A stretch of 64,000 nucleotides of DNA from Streptococcus oralis (GCF_024399415.1 NZ_CP029257.1:1635501-1699500), one strand, 5' to 3'. Positions 19,025 through 29,731 are shown, numbered from the stretch's first letter. Made by a program: numbers and translations. Notes: generated by a model from the letters alone, not told the origin.

Positions 19025-21189
19025 ACAAACAAACTTTTCTGCGAATAGCTAAGTATGTCAGTATCAGTCTCTTAACTGTATTTATCGCAGCTGTAATGCT
19101 TGGTGGAGGTCTCTTCCTCTACTATGTTAGCAAGGCTCCCGAACTTTCTGAAAGTAAACTAGTCGCTACAACGTCAAGTAAGATCTATGATAGCAATGAC
19201 GAGCTTATCGCTGATCTTGGTTCGGAACGTCGGGTCAATGCCCAAGCAAACGAAATACCGACCGATTTGGTCAACGCTATTGTTTCGATTGAGGACCATC
19301 GCTTCTTTAATCACCGAGGAATTGACACGATCCGTATCCTAGGTGCTACCCTCCGAAACCTTCGTGGTGGTGGAGGTCTGCAAGGAGCTTCAACCTTGAC
19401 GCAGCAGTTGATTAAGTTAACTTATTTTTCTACGTCAACTTCTGATCAAACCCTTTCTCGTAAGGCTCAGGAAGCTTGGTTAGCCGTTCAGCTAGAACAA
19501 AAAGCGACTAAACAAGAGATCTTGACCTACTACATCAACAAGGTTTACATGTCAAACGGTAACTACGGAATGCAGACAGCTGCCCAAAGTTACTATGGCA
19601 AGGATCTCAAAGATTTAAGTATTCCTCAATTAGCTCTCCTTGCTGGTATGCCTCAGGCTCCAAACCAGTATGATCCATACTCGCATCCAGAAGCTGCTCA
19701 AGAACGTCGTAATCTCGTCCTCTCTGAGATGAAGGGGCAAGGTTACATTTCAGCTGAGCAATATGAAAAAGCGATTAATACTCCGATTACAGATGGACTT
19801 CAAAGTCTAAAATCGGCTAATAGTTATCCTCCATACATGGACAACTATCTCAAAGAGGTAATCGATCAAGTCGAACAAGAAACAGGCTACAATCTCTTAA
19901 CGACTGGTATGGATGTCTACACCAACGTTGATCCTAAAGTTCAACAACATCTCTGGGATATCTACAATACCGACGAGTATGTCAACTATCCAGATGATGA
20001 AATGCAAGTAGCTTCAACGATTGTGGATGTGACAAACGGGAAAGTCATTGCTCAGTTAGGTTCTCGTCACCAATCAAGCAATGTTTCCTTCGGAATCAAC
20101 CAAGCTGTTGAAACCAACCGTGACTGGGGTTCTACCATGAAGCCAATCACAGACTATGCTCCTGCCTTGGAGTATGACATCTACGACTCAACTGCTTCGA
20201 TTGTACATGATGTTCCATACAACTATCCTGGAACAGATACCCCTGTTTACAACTGGGATAGAAGTTATTTTGGAAACATCACCATCCAATATGCGCTCCA
20301 ACAATCACGTAACGTTACAGCCGTAGAAACCTTGAACAAAGTCGGTTTGGATAGAGCCAAGACCTTCCTAAATGGAATCGGTATTGACTATCCAGATATG
20401 CACTATGCCAACGCGATTTCAAGTAATACGACTGAGTCAAACAAAAAGTACGGAGCAAGTAGTGAGAAAATGGCTGCTGCTTACGCTGCTTTTGCTAACG
20501 GTGGTATCTACCATAAACCAATGTATATCAACAAAATCGTCTTTAGCGATGGTAGCTCAAAAGAATACGCTGATCCTGGTACTCGTGCCATGAAAGAGAC
20601 GACCGCCTATATGATGACAGAAATGATGAAGACTGTCTTAGCATACGGAACTGGTCGTGGTGCTTATCTCCCTTGGCTACCTCAAGCTGGTAAGACTGGT
20701 ACATCAAACTATACAGATGATGAAATTGAAAACTACATCAAAAATACTGGTTATGTAGCTCCAGACGAAATGTTTGTTGGTTATACTCGCAAATATTCAA
20801 TGGCTGTGTGGACAGGTTACTCAAACCGCCTTACTCCTATCGTTGGTGATGGCTTCTACGTTGCAGCTAAGGTTTACCGTTCAATGATGACTTATCTGTC
20901 TGAGGATAACAACCCTGGCGACTGGACTATGCCAGAAGGCCTCTATCGAAGTGGTGAGTTCGTCTTTAAAAACGGTGCTCGTTCTGCATGGACTGCTCCT
21001 GCTCCGCAACAGGCCCCAACACCAGAAAGTTCGAGCTCGACATCAGAAAGTTCAACTTCACAGTCAAGCTCAACTACTCCAAGCACGAATAATAGTGCAA
21101 ACAATAATACCAATAACCAGCAACCAAATACAACGCCTGGTCAACAAAACCAGAACCAAAATCAGAATCCTCAACCAGCACAACCATAA
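19021..21189 (+). CDS. pbp1A: Class A penicillin-binding protein 1A (bifunctional glycosyltransferase/transpeptidase)
   Basis: 722 residues. A short cytoplasmic tail and one transmembrane helix (about 14-36) precede a GT51 glycosyltransferase domain ([28 protein letters not shown], about 55-235) and a transpeptidase domain (about 330-640). Active-site motifs are STMK with catalytic serine 371, SRN near 429 and KTGT at 558. The C-terminus is a long Ser/Thr/Asn/Gln/Pro-rich extracellular tail. The active site is the unaltered STMK form. However, the loop after KTGT reads NTGY at 575-578, the block that replaces TSQF in mosaic PBP1a of beta-lactam-resistant pneumococci; in commensals it may simply be the native allele. 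Translationally coupled to recU. Confidence 0.96.
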   Translation: MNKQTFLRIAKYVSISLLTVFIAAVMLGGGLFLYYVSKAPELSESKLVATTSSKIYDSNDELIADLGSERRVNAQANEIPTDLVNAIVSIEDHRFFNHRGIDTIRILGATLRNLRGGGGLQGASTLTQQLIKLTYFSTSTSDQTLSRKAQEAWLAVQLEQKATKQEILTYYINKVYMSNGNYGMQTAAQSYYGKDLKDLSIPQLALLAGMPQAPNQYDPYSHPEAAQERRNLVLSEMKGQGYISAEQYEKAINTPITDGLQSLKSANSYPPYMDNYLKEVIDQVEQETGYNLLTTGMDVYTNVDPKVQQHLWDIYNTDEYVNYPDDEMQVASTIVDVTNGKVIAQLGSRHQSSNVSFGINQAVETNRDWGSTMKPITDYAPALEYDIYDSTASIVHDVPYNYPGTDTPVYNWDRSYFGNITIQYALQQSRNVTAVETLNKVGLDRAKTFLNGIGIDYPDMHYANAISSNTTESNKKYGASSEKMAAAYAAFANGGIYHKPMYINKIVFSDGSSKEYADPGTRAMKETTAYMMTEMMKTVLAYGTGRGAYLPWLPQAGKTGTSNYTDDEIENYIKNTGYVAPDEMFVGYTRKYSMAVWTGYSNRLTPIVGDGFYVAAKVYRSMMTYLSEDNNPGDWTMPEGLYRSGEFVFKNGARSAWTAPAPQQAPTPESSSSTSESSTSQSSSTTPSTNNSANNNTNNQQPNTTPGQQNQNQNQNPQPAQP

Positions 21190-21195
21190 CATTTA

Positions 21196-21223
21196 TCACC
21201 CAGATTTTTCTGGGTGATTTTTT
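21196..21223 (+). terminator. Terminator of recU-pbp1A
   Basis: Stem TCACCCA / TGGGTGA followed by six T residues, seven bases after the pbp1A stop codon. Confidence 0.85.
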
Positions 21224-21252
21224 CATAGCTCTATTGCATTTATGTGCTTAAC

Positions 21253-21285
21253 AAAAGCCTGAGAAGACATCTTCTCAGGCTTTTT
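21253..21285. terminator. Bidirectional terminator between pbp1A and the GH20/GH84 gene
   Basis: A long perfect inverted repeat AAGCCTGAGAAG / CTTCTCAGGCTT with T runs on both sides, so it can end transcripts from both convergent genes. Confidence 0.85.
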
Positions 21286-21356
21286 CTGTACTATAAACCT
21301 CATTGGGAAAGATAGGAAACGGATTTCGTAATCTTGTTAAGAGGTTTTACTAAATA

Positions 21357-24300
21357 CTAGTCTTTCTTTGTTTTTGCGACAAAGATAGTAGATAGAGCTA
21401 GTCCAACACTTGCCAAGAAAATAGCTGTTTCTGACTGTTTCTCACCAGTTTCTGGCAATCTCTTGTCTTCTTTGGCAATTTGAACTGGTGCTCCTGAAGT
21501 CTGAGTTTTTTCTAACGAACTTAGCTTGAACTCTGGTTTCTCTACTGTCGGTGCTGCCTGGTCGCCTACTGTTGCTAGCGGGCCTGTGTATTCTGGCAAT
21601 TCATGCACTAGAGCCATCACTGCATTGACACCACCCTTGAACTCAGGTTTCTCTACTGTTGGAGCCGCTTGGTCTCCTACTGTCGCTACTGGGCCTGTGT
21701 ATTCTGGAAGCTCATGTACCAAGGCTTCAACTGCATTGACACCGCCCTTGAACTCAGGTTTCTCTACTGTTGGAGCCGCTTGGTCACCTACTGTTGCTAA
21801 TGCGCCTGTGTACTCTGGAAGTTCATGTACTAGGGCTTCAACTGCATTGACACCACCTGTGAATTCAAGAACCTCAAGAACGGGTGCTGGTTCTTCGCCC
21901 TTACTTGACTGAACAGGTTCTTCTGTTAATTCTTGATGGAAGCTTGCCAATTCATAAAACTCAGCCTTGCCACCTTCCCAGACTAATTTGACGTCTAGAA
22001 GAGAGCCACCATTTCGGATAGCGAAAGTTTGGAGACTAGATGTAATGGCACCGAGGTCTGTCCAACTGTCTTGACCATCCTTGAGTGTTCTAGCAAGAAC
22101 ACGTGCTTTCGCTCCTTCAGGAAGACTGGAAACAAGACGAAGGTGGTTAGCATTAGTCGGCTCAGATAAGTGATACACCAATTCTCCCTTGTCTTTTTCA
22201 GACTTGTAGCTGGTCAAGACTTTGCCGTCTACAAGATTATTATAAAGGTTGCCCTGACTTTCTCCACTACTTCCTTCTACTGTTGGATCATTGATTGGTT
22301 TGACAAATTCACCGTCATTGATCACTAATTCTGTAAATCCTACAAAACGGGCATCATAATCCGCTGTATAGAGGACACGGAGATAGTTGGCTTTGACTGG
22401 TGTCGTCAATTCGCCCTCTATGTAGCGATTTCCTGGCATCTTAGAATCATGTGTCCAACCATCTGTCAATGAATCATCGTGTGTGCTGTTGGCCACACCA
22501 TCTCCTACTGTCACGACATCTGTCCAAGTTTTACCGTCTTGGCTGACTTGAATCTTACCATCACGAAGGTAGTTTTGTGTTCCGTCTTGGATGTAGGCTC
22601 TAATCTTCTTGATAGTACGTTCGCTACCAAGTTTCAAGGTTACGTGGCCATCTTTATGAGCATAGTCTGAAAACTCAACGAAGTTGTTGTAAACACCGTC
22701 AAATAGTTGATCTAGGTTGTTCAGTTTACGAACATCATTGCTTCCGTATGTTGGATGAATTCCCATTGAAGTTGATTCCAATTTTGTTGGTTGCACTTCT
22801 TTGGTTGTCACAAGGAGAGAAGTGGCTGTCACAGCTTGTTCCTGATCTGTTTTATTGACCAGACGAACATAACGTACCAAATGGCTCACTACAGATCTGT
22901 CTATCAACTGGCTAGCTGGCATCCATTCTTGCGCATTTGCAGAGTACTCAAGGCTAAGAGCTGGGTTGGCTTGGCCTTGGAGCTGGATGCTCTTGACCTG
23001 ATGGATACGGTCAAGTTTCATACCTAGATAGCTATTTGCAGGAAGTTTAGTTCCAGCTGGAATTTGAAGCTCGTAACTGCCCAAGCTATCCACTACCGGC
23101 GTTTCCTTCAAGGCATCGACGTTGGTGTCCGTTAACTCACTGTTTCCAGAGCGTGTCTCAACAGAGAAGTCTTGGATACGCCACCAGAGGTCAAGGGCCT
23201 TGGTATTGCGTACTCGGATGTAACGAGCATTGATCGCTCTGGTCACTTCCTTGGTTTGTTCTCCTGATAGGCGATCCAACTCTTGCCATGCAGTTCCATC
23301 TGTAGAATACTCAAGTACACCTGTGGCAAGCTTATCACCCGTTCCTTGGCGAAGTCGTACTTTAGTGACTGACTTGACTTCACCGAGGTCAAGTTGTGCC
23401 CAAGCATCTACTGGTGTCGTATTGCTACCGTCAGCATTTGCCATCATGGCTTCTGTATTGTCCTTGCCATCAGTGATTTGACGGGCTGAGGTATTTAGTT
23501 TGTAAACTAAGTTTGAGCTTAGACTAACTGTCGTTGCTTGTTGGCTACGAGCTTTTTCAACTGGACGGTTGACTGCAATTTCCTGAACTGCAAACCAAGT
23601 GTTCTCGCGGTCTGCTGTCGCAATCATGCGAACTGCTTTGGCCTTGATGTTGAGATTCTCAAACTTAAGCAGGGATTCATTTCCGACATAGCTTGGCTCT
23701 TTCAAGGTTACCCAGTTGTCATTTTCATCTAGATACTGCACTTCTGCCTTACTAAAGGTATCACGTGGATTTGCCTGCGTTCCCATAGCAAAGGTCAAGG
23801 TTTGAATCGCTACTGGCTTGTTGAATTTCATACCGATATAATCACCTGTCTTGATGCTATTTGGTGATTTAATAATCGCATGAGTTGCCAAATCGCCATC
23901 CGTTACTTCTGCTAAACCACCTTCTACACCTGTTCGATTGGTGATAAAGGTACTGATGATTTGATCTGGATGCAAGACTTTTTGAACTTCAGATGCCAGA
24001 ACTTCTTTCAGGGATAGGATAAATGGACGAATATGTTGAACACCCAATTCAGCTCTTTCCATATGGTCTACATAATGGAAGGTGTGAGTTTGAGACTGTT
24101 CGTACAATTTCAAACCTTTATAGTAGCTGTCCCAAAGTTTGGCTGCATCGTTTGTAGCCATGGCTTCAGTTCCTGTAAGGAAGGCATCGAGAGCATTCAT
24201 TTGGTCAATTGCATTATCCAACCAATAGTGGATTTGGGCAACCATCTTTTTATCGCCTGATGCTTTATAGAGTTCGGCTGCTTCTTTAATCTTGGCAAAT

Positions 24301-27300
24301 TCTGCACGCAAGGCTGCACGTTCAGCAGTTACATCCTGACCAGCTTTGAGCTTGGTCATGAAGTCTGTCAATTTTGGAGCCAAGTCTACAGATTCTTCTA
24401 GTTTGACGACACGATTATCCATGTTTTGGTTGATCATGTGCTTACCAAGTTCACGGAAGGCTGCTGATACCTTACTATCTTCAAAATGACCATTTTCTAC
24501 AAAGTTGAAGGCAATGTCATTGATTTTCTTAGCTTCTTCTTCTGATTTCCACTGTTTCCATGAGTATTGAGCTCCTGAAAAGAGGGCAATCTTAGATGGT
24601 TCAGACTGTTGCATTGGGTTCAACATGATACCAGATAGCAAGCTTGGATCCACATTTGGATGAAGGAATTTCTCACCACCACCTAGAATCAAGTGTTGTT
24701 TAGAGTTATCTGTTACCGGCCAGTTAATCCAAAGTGAAACTGGGCGATAGGTCTTGCCACCTGCGGATAGATTGTTTTTGAGAGTTGAAAGGAAGCTTTC
24801 AGAGACTTCACCCCAAATCTTACCACCAGTAAGCGTCATGGATGCTGAACTTGGGAGATTTTCATTGAGGGATTTCAACTCATCTTCACGTCCATTACCC
24901 CAATACTGGCCAGGAACAAAAATCATTTCTTTACGAAGACCGCTGTAAGTTCCCTGCATTTCAGTCAACCACTTGGTCATATCTTGCATCAAGCGGTTGT
25001 AGCTATTGTAGCCTCCGACTGGGCTCGGTGCATCATCTGCAAGGATACCAAATTCGCGGACACCCACTTTCATCAACTGGGTAAATTTGGCCTTGATGGT
25101 TGCCAAATCTTCTTGGTAATGCGCTTCATTGCCAAAGCGGATACGGTTGTTCATGAATGGATGGATAGTCCAGACATAGCGTGTTTTACTTTGATTTCCG
25201 ACACGAGCAAGTTCACGGATTTCAGCTAGTTTTTCTTCTGGATAGAGTTCACGCCATTTCTTGTTGTGGTATGGATCGTCTTTTGGTGCAAAGAAGTATT
25301 GGTTCAATTTCAAATCGCCACCAAAACGCATGAGTTCTGCACGATCGGCATTCGACCATGGGTTTCCATAGTATCCTTCGATGAAACCACGGTTCTTGAG
25401 CTCTGCGTAATCTTCTACTGTTACATTGCGAAGGACTGGTACTTGGCTTTCCTTGAGCATGTGTTTCAAGGTTGTCAAACCATAGAAGACTGCATCAGTG
25501 TCTTTTCCGACGATAGAAATCGAATTATCCTTGATACTCAAGACATAGGCGTCAATCTTGTCAAAGAGACCTGCTGAAACATTGGACAAGTTTTGCTCTG
25601 CTTGTGAACCTTGTCCATGCACTCCAAGATAGATATTGGTTGCGCCAGCGATTGCTGCCTTACCAGTTGTATAAGATACTTGATTGTCCTGCAAGACACT
25701 CTTCAAGCGATTGCGAGTATAGATATCGAGTTGATCGCCCATGACCAGATTGACTTGCTTGCGAAGGGCTGTGACTCCTTCTCCATAAGTCACTTTTTGT
25801 GGAGTTGGGAAGACCTTGTACTCTTTCTTGAGATAGTCTGCGCTCTTGCTGGCAGTGGCAATGCTGTCTTCGCTAGCTGGTTTACTTGCAGTGAATTGAT
25901 CTGCCAATTCAACTGTTCCATCACCTGTTTGCTCTACTTTTGGTTTTTCTGGTGTAGTTGGTTTTTCTGGTTGACTTGGTGCAGGCGTTTCTTGCTCTTC
26001 TTTGACAGGTTTTAATAGATGAACTTCAGCTGCACTTGCAAAACCACCAACGCCTTCCAATACTTTCAACTCAATCTTGTTGGTATCTACCGCCGCAAAG
26101 TTGACTGTTTTTTCTTGGGCGTTATTGTCCCAGCTTCCTTCTGAAACCTTGACCATTTGGCCATCTTTTTGTGCGTAGATTTCGTAGCGCGTCACGACAC
26201 CATTTCCACCACCTGGGCGTGGGAGATAGGTCAAGCCATTGACTTTTTCTGCTTCTTTCAAGGTCATAGTAAGGGTGTATGGCGCAGTGTCACCAGTCCA
26301 TTTAGTATGCCAGAAGGTATTTGGATCATTGTCAAAGGCCTTTTCAACAGCGCCTTCAGTCGCGTTTCCTGGAAGTTGCTGACTGCTTGCGGTTGCAGTA
26401 ATCTTATCATTTGAAATCAAACGAGGATTTACAAATGCTTTATCCGACAACTCTGCGCTATGCAAGATTCCTTTGAATCCACCGATGCTTTCAAGCGGTA
26501 GTACCAAGCTATTGTGGGCAAAGCGAGGGTGGGCTGGATTTGCGATACGCTCAATCTTTTCACCATCCACATAGACTTCGGTTGACTGTGGTTTAGTCAC
26601 GATGGAGATTTGATAACGTTTGTTCTTTTCAAGTTTTTTATTGAATTGGATATGGAACTGTTCAAACTGGTAAGCAAGGTAGCCGTCTTTATCAGCTAGA
26701 TAGATACGGTTGTCCCCACTTGTTGAGAAGGTTTGTTCCCCGTCTCCAGTGACAGTCACATCAAACTTCAAGACGTGACTTGGACCAACATCACCAGCCA
26801 AGCCTTCGATACTGCTATCTTTCTCAAAAGCCAATCCCTGTTCGCTTGCCTTCACCTTCTTGCTTGCATAGTTCTTGACTGTTTCAGAATTGATGGTAAA
26901 CAAGTCGCTTTGATCAATCTCTTTATCAGGATTTGACTGTGGCGCATAAGGGCTCGTTGGTAGGGTGCGTTCTGCAAAGGTCGCAGCTGCACGGTCAGAT
27001 CCCCAGGTGCGTTCTGCAGTGGTTTGCATGCTCTTGAAGAAGCGTTTGAAGATGTCATAAGAGGTCAAACCAGTCTCATGAAGGTCGATATTATCATTCC
27101 AAACTGCGTGACCACCACCAAGGATACTTGGATGAGAAGCTGGTAGAAGTGGACCTCCACCTGTTCTAAAATCATTCGGTGTCCAGCTATTGTACTGACG
27201 TTCGTAGTTAGCATAGTCCCCGTAGGCTGCTTGACTATTGCTTCCACTTGGCACACTATAGGTCGGTACATCCGTGATATTGATAATCTTAGCTCCCTGA

Positions 27301-29591
27301 GCAATGGCTTCATTTGGTCGTTGCCATCCGATACTCCAGATATCAACCTCTACTCCGTTCCAGTCAACAGGAGTGTTTCCACGTTTCGCACTGAGCGAGC
27401 CCCAGATACGAGGGGTATATCCCTTTCCTTTAATGTATTTGATAAGGTCATTGACATAGCGACGATAGCTTTCTCTGCTGCCATAGTATTCATCCGTTCC
27501 GATATGAACAGTGGACACGCCATGAAGCGGTGCATCTGGACCATCGAGGAGTTTGTCATAAACTGATTTGACAAATTTAAGAGTTTCTTCGTACTTGTTA
27601 TCCAAGTCTAGCATGGCTACGCGCTCAACATTGTGCTTGCCTGCATAATCGCTCAAACTACCTTGATACATGAGATCTGGACGAACTTTGACAAATGATA
27701 GTGCATGACCTGGTGTATCAATTTCTGGCACTAGGTTGATATGCAAGGCCTTGGCAAGTTTAATCAGATTTTGCATTTCTTCCTTGGTATAATGCTCGTC
27801 TGATGTTAGTTTTTGTCCATTCTTACCGACAATGTCTGTCTCCACACGGAAACCAGTCTTGGCATGTTCAAGAACATACTTGAGTTGTTCTTCTGGTGTT
27901 AAGCTCTTACCTGCCAAGTGTTCCTTAAGGAAGATATAGTTATCGTTGAGGTGCAACTGCAAGTCGTTCATCTTGTAGTAAGCCATGTTGAGCATGATGT
28001 CTACAAGAGTGTCATAAGGGATAAATTTACGACCTGTATCCAGCATAAAGCCACGGTGGCTGAAACTTGGGAAATCACGAATTTCGCCATTTTGGAGGTT
28101 ACTTTCTCCCATTTGAAGAAGGGTACGAGTGGCGTAGAAGGCTCCTGTGTTTGTGGCAGCTTCGATGGTAATCACATCATTTTGGATAGTGATGCCATAC
28201 CCTTCTTTACCATAACCCTTGTTTTCAACTTTTTTAAATTCGATTCGTTTTTGAGCCTGCTTGTCACCTGTTGCTAGTTCCAATCCACGGCTAGCAAGGT
28301 CTGACTGATAGAAGGTTGCAGCCTGATCAAAGCCAGAATCACCCGTCGCAAGAACTGTATCTGAAGTGATAGAAGATTGACCTTCTTTCCCATACCATTG
28401 TTGAACAGCTGGTGCTACTTTTGGTTTGACACCCACACCTTCGTCCTGATGTAGCCCCTTGATGACTACTTCAAATTCCTTAGTGAAAGTATGACTATCT
28501 TTGATTTGTTGGACCATGACCTTGACGCGTTGGTCTGTCAAAGGCTTATAGATGTGATTTTGAAGGTCAATCACACCTTGCTTGTTGCTTCCGATAAGGC
28601 TAACTTTCCCTGGTAAAGTTGGTAAGACAAGAGACTGTCCATCTTCTGCTACTGTTAGTTCGGTTACTTGGCGGATATCCGTTACCTTACTATGGTCCGG
28701 AACGTTAGAATAAGCTCGAATTTCTTGGATTCCAACATTTCTCCAGTTCATTGTTCCCGCTTGGTAATCATTGACCTCCAATTTGAGGTACTTAGCTTGG
28801 ATACTGTCAGCTAGGTCTACTTTCTCGTCTAAAACTGGATCTCCAATCTTGGTATGAGCTAGTTTCCATTGTTTTTCTCCATTAGCGCCCACGTCTTCTT
28901 GACCTGCATAGTAGAGACTCCAAGATTTGATATTGGGGTCATTTTGCCCATTACGAAGACGACGATCCCAGTCAATTTCTACATGTTTGATCAAGGTAGT
29001 CTTTGGCAGAGTTAGTTCAAAAGTTGGTTTTGGTACATCTTTGTCTGTAGCCCAACGAGTATTGTCATCTCCGTCGATAGCCTTATCCGCAGTAAAGTTG
29101 GTACCAGTCTCATGGTTGCTCGCCTGAGCAGTAGCACCTTCGAGATGATTGACATCTTCTCTATCTTCAATTTGCTTTTCAGCTGGTTTTGGTGCGGGCG
29201 TAGCAGTTTCAGCTGGTTTATTGTCTGCCTTTGGTGTTTCAACCGGTTTCGGCGTTTCTGCTGGCTTGGGACTTGTAGGACTTGTCTCTGGTTTTGCCTC
29301 TTCACTTGTTGTAGGATTGCTTCCTTCGTCAGTCGCTGGAGTTTCTTCATGACTTGCTTCTGTTGCAGCTTCTGCATCCGCCTTTTCAAGCGCAGCGGCT
29401 AAATCATCTGGTAACTTATCCAGTGCTTCAACATGGGTGATGCTTCCCTCTGTTTCTGAAGGCGCTGCTGTTTCTGCTGCCTGAACCATATTGGCTCCAA
29501 AGATACTAGCACCAATCATAACGGAGGCTGCACCTATTGCAAATTTTCTTATACTATAGTGACAGCGTTTCTCAAAAAAATGTCTATCCAT
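21357..29591 (-). CDS. Giant LPXTG-anchored glycosidase with GH20 and GH84 beta-hexosaminidase domains
   Basis: Start taken at MDRHFFEKRC (29589-29591), behind GGAGAAAG, giving 2744 residues. A YSIRK-type signal peptide (cut near 40) is followed by a Pro/Glu/Lys-rich spacer, an F5/8C (CBM32) lectin module (about 150-290), and a GH20 domain (about 400-880) with the catalytic D700-E701 pair in HIGTDEYYG. Then come a laminin-G-like module (about 930-1050), a second CBM32, and a GH84 domain (N-terminal part from about 1258, barrel about 1400-1650) with catalytic D1519-D1520 in GILADDAPSP. Several more CBM32/galactose-binding modules (about 1866-2545) precede three 37-residue repeats and a sortase signal LPETG with hydrophobic anchor and KTKKD tail. 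It should release terminal beta-linked GlcNAc/GalNAc from host glycans at the cell surface. Substrate split between the two active sites is unknown. A cre-like site precedes the start. Confidence 0.9.
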   Translation of the reverse strand: MDRHFFEKRCHYSIRKFAIGAASVMIGASIFGANMVQAAETAAPSETEGSITHVEALDKLPDDLAAALEKADAEAATEASHEETPATDEGSNPTTSEEAKPETSPTSPKPAETPKPVETPKADNKPAETATPAPKPAEKQIEDREDVNHLEGATAQASNHETGTNFTADKAIDGDDNTRWATDKDVPKPTFELTLPKTTLIKHVEIDWDRRLRNGQNDPNIKSWSLYYAGQEDVGANGEKQWKLAHTKIGDPVLDEKVDLADSIQAKYLKLEVNDYQAGTMNWRNVGIQEIRAYSNVPDHSKVTDIRQVTELTVAEDGQSLVLPTLPGKVSLIGSNKQGVIDLQNHIYKPLTDQRVKVMVQQIKDSHTFTKEFEVVIKGLHQDEGVGVKPKVAPAVQQWYGKEGQSSITSDTVLATGDSGFDQAATFYQSDLASRGLELATGDKQAQKRIEFKKVENKGYGKEGYGITIQNDVITIEAATNTGAFYATRTLLQMGESNLQNGEIRDFPSFSHRGFMLDTGRKFIPYDTLVDIMLNMAYYKMNDLQLHLNDNYIFLKEHLAGKSLTPEEQLKYVLEHAKTGFRVETDIVGKNGQKLTSDEHYTKEEMQNLIKLAKALHINLVPEIDTPGHALSFVKVRPDLMYQGSLSDYAGKHNVERVAMLDLDNKYEETLKFVKSVYDKLLDGPDAPLHGVSTVHIGTDEYYGSRESYRRYVNDLIKYIKGKGYTPRIWGSLSAKRGNTPVDWNGVEVDIWSIGWQRPNEAIAQGAKIINITDVPTYSVPSGSNSQAAYGDYANYERQYNSWTPNDFRTGGGPLLPASHPSILGGGHAVWNDNIDLHETGLTSYDIFKRFFKSMQTTAERTWGSDRAAATFAERTLPTSPYAPQSNPDKEIDQSDLFTINSETVKNYASKKVKASEQGLAFEKDSSIEGLAGDVGPSHVLKFDVTVTGDGEQTFSTSGDNRIYLADKDGYLAYQFEQFHIQFNKKLEKNKRYQISIVTKPQSTEVYVDGEKIERIANPAHPRFAHNSLVLPLESIGGFKGILHSAELSDKAFVNPRLISNDKITATASSQQLPGNATEGAVEKAFDNDPNTFWHTKWTGDTAPYTLTMTLKEAEKVNGLTYLPRPGGGNGVVTRYEIYAQKDGQMVKVSEGSWDNNAQEKTVNFAAVDTNKIELKVLEGVGGFASAAEVHLLKPVKEEQETPAPSQPEKPTTPEKPKVEQTGDGTVELADQFTASKPASEDSIATASKSADYLKKEYKVFPTPQKVTYGEGVTALRKQVNLVMGDQLDIYTRNRLKSVLQDNQVSYTTGKAAIAGATNIYLGVHGQGSQAEQNLSNVSAGLFDKIDAYVLSIKDNSISIVGKDTDAVFYGLTTLKHMLKESQVPVLRNVTVEDYAELKNRGFIEGYYGNPWSNADRAELMRFGGDLKLNQYFFAPKDDPYHNKKWRELYPEEKLAEIRELARVGNQSKTRYVWTIHPFMNNRIRFGNEAHYQEDLATIKAKFTQLMKVGVREFGILADDAPSPVGGYNSYNRLMQDMTKWLTEMQGTYSGLRKEMIFVPGQYWGNGREDELKSLNENLPSSASMTLTGGKIWGEVSESFLSTLKNNLSAGGKTYRPVSLWINWPVTDNSKQHLILGGGEKFLHPNVDPSLLSGIMLNPMQQSEPSKIALFSGAQYSWKQWKSEEEAKKINDIAFNFVENGHFEDSKVSAAFRELGKHMINQNMDNRVVKLEESVDLAPKLTDFMTKLKAGQDVTAERAALRAEFAKIKEAAELYKASGDKKMVAQIHYWLDNAIDQMNALDAFLTGTEAMATNDAAKLWDSYYKGLKLYEQSQTHTFHYVDHMERAELGVQHIRPFILSLKEVLASEVQKVLHPDQIISTFITNRTGVEGGLAEVTDGDLATHAIIKSPNSIKTGDYIGMKFNKPVAIQTLTFAMGTQANPRDTFSKAEVQYLDENDNWVTLKEPSYVGNESLLKFENLNIKAKAVRMIATADRENTWFAVQEIAVNRPVEKARSQQATTVSLSSNLVYKLNTSARQITDGKDNTEAMMANADGSNTTPVDAWAQLDLGEVKSVTKVRLRQGTGDKLATGVLEYSTDGTAWQELDRLSGEQTKEVTRAINARYIRVRNTKALDLWWRIQDFSVETRSGNSELTDTNVDALKETPVVDSLGSYELQIPAGTKLPANSYLGMKLDRIHQVKSIQLQGQANPALSLEYSANAQEWMPASQLIDRSVVSHLVRYVRLVNKTDQEQAVTATSLLVTTKEVQPTKLESTSMGIHPTYGSNDVRKLNNLDQLFDGVYNNFVEFSDYAHKDGHVTLKLGSERTIKKIRAYIQDGTQNYLRDGKIQVSQDGKTWTDVVTVGDGVANSTHDDSLTDGWTHDSKMPGNRYIEGELTTPVKANYLRVLYTADYDARFVGFTELVINDGEFVKPINDPTVEGSSGESQGNLYNNLVDGKVLTSYKSEKDKGELVYHLSEPTNANHLRLVSSLPEGAKARVLARTLKDGQDSWTDLGAITSSLQTFAIRNGGSLLDVKLVWEGGKAEFYELASFHQELTEEPVQSSKGEEPAPVLEVLEFTGGVNAVEALVHELPEYTGALATVGDQAAPTVEKPEFKGGVNAVEALVHELPEYTGPVATVGDQAAPTVEKPEFKGGVNAVMALVHELPEYTGPLATVGDQAAPTVEKPEFKLSSLEKTQTSGAPVQIAKEDKRLPETGEKQSETAIFLASVGLALSTIFVAKTKKD
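21540..21872 (-). repeat. Three tandem 111-bp repeats encoding the wall-proximal stalk of the GH20/GH84 protein
   Basis: Three 37-residue units contain the core [18 protein letters not shown] followed by [12 protein letters not shown]. Units differ by a few residues (for example E to M in the third). The same core recurs in the stalk of the adjacent GH101 protein. They are coding repeats that probably space the enzyme from the wall. Confidence 0.9.
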
Positions 29592-29622
29592 CTTTCTCCT
29601 ATTCCTTTCATCCGCGTACATG

Positions 29623-29637
29623 AGTAAGCGGTATCAT
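29623..29637 (-). promoter_or_regulatory. cre-like CcpA site upstream of the GH20/GH84 gene
   Basis: The minus strand reads ATGATACCGCTTACT, matching the catabolite-responsive element consensus WTGNAANCGNWNNCW at all but one fixed position. It lies 32 bases upstream of the start codon, just before the ribosome-binding site. Confidence 0.55.
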
Positions 29638-29646
29638 TTCTCCTTT

Positions 29647-29677
29647 GAAAAAGGAGAGAACCAAGAGGTCCTCTCCG
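29647..29677 (-). terminator. Terminator-like hairpin between GH101 and GH20/GH84 genes
   Basis: Minus-strand stem GGAGAG / CTCTCC with a 12-base loop, followed by TTTTT. It sits 55 bases downstream of the GH101 stop and 56 bases upstream of the next start. It may end the GH101 transcript or act as an attenuator for the downstream gene, since no clear promoter lies between. Confidence 0.6.
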
Positions 29678-29731
29678 GCTGTTTGTTCCTTTTTGATTCG
29701 AGTTGCTTTGAACTTCAATAATCAAATCTCA

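Noticed and set aside
21540..21872. Tandem repeats considered as a CRISPR-like array
   Set aside because: The units are 111 bp, directly adjacent, in frame and encode a protein stalk; there are no spacers and no cas genes in the window.
21526..21912. 128-codon repetitive open frame on the plus strand
   Set aside because: It is the antisense reading of the 111-bp coding repeats of the GH20/GH84 gene; its regularity comes from those repeats.
29112..29402. Cysteine/tryptophan-rich 96-codon frame on the plus strand
   Set aside because: Antisense of the Pro/Glu/Lys-rich spacer of the GH20/GH84 protein; low-complexity artefact.
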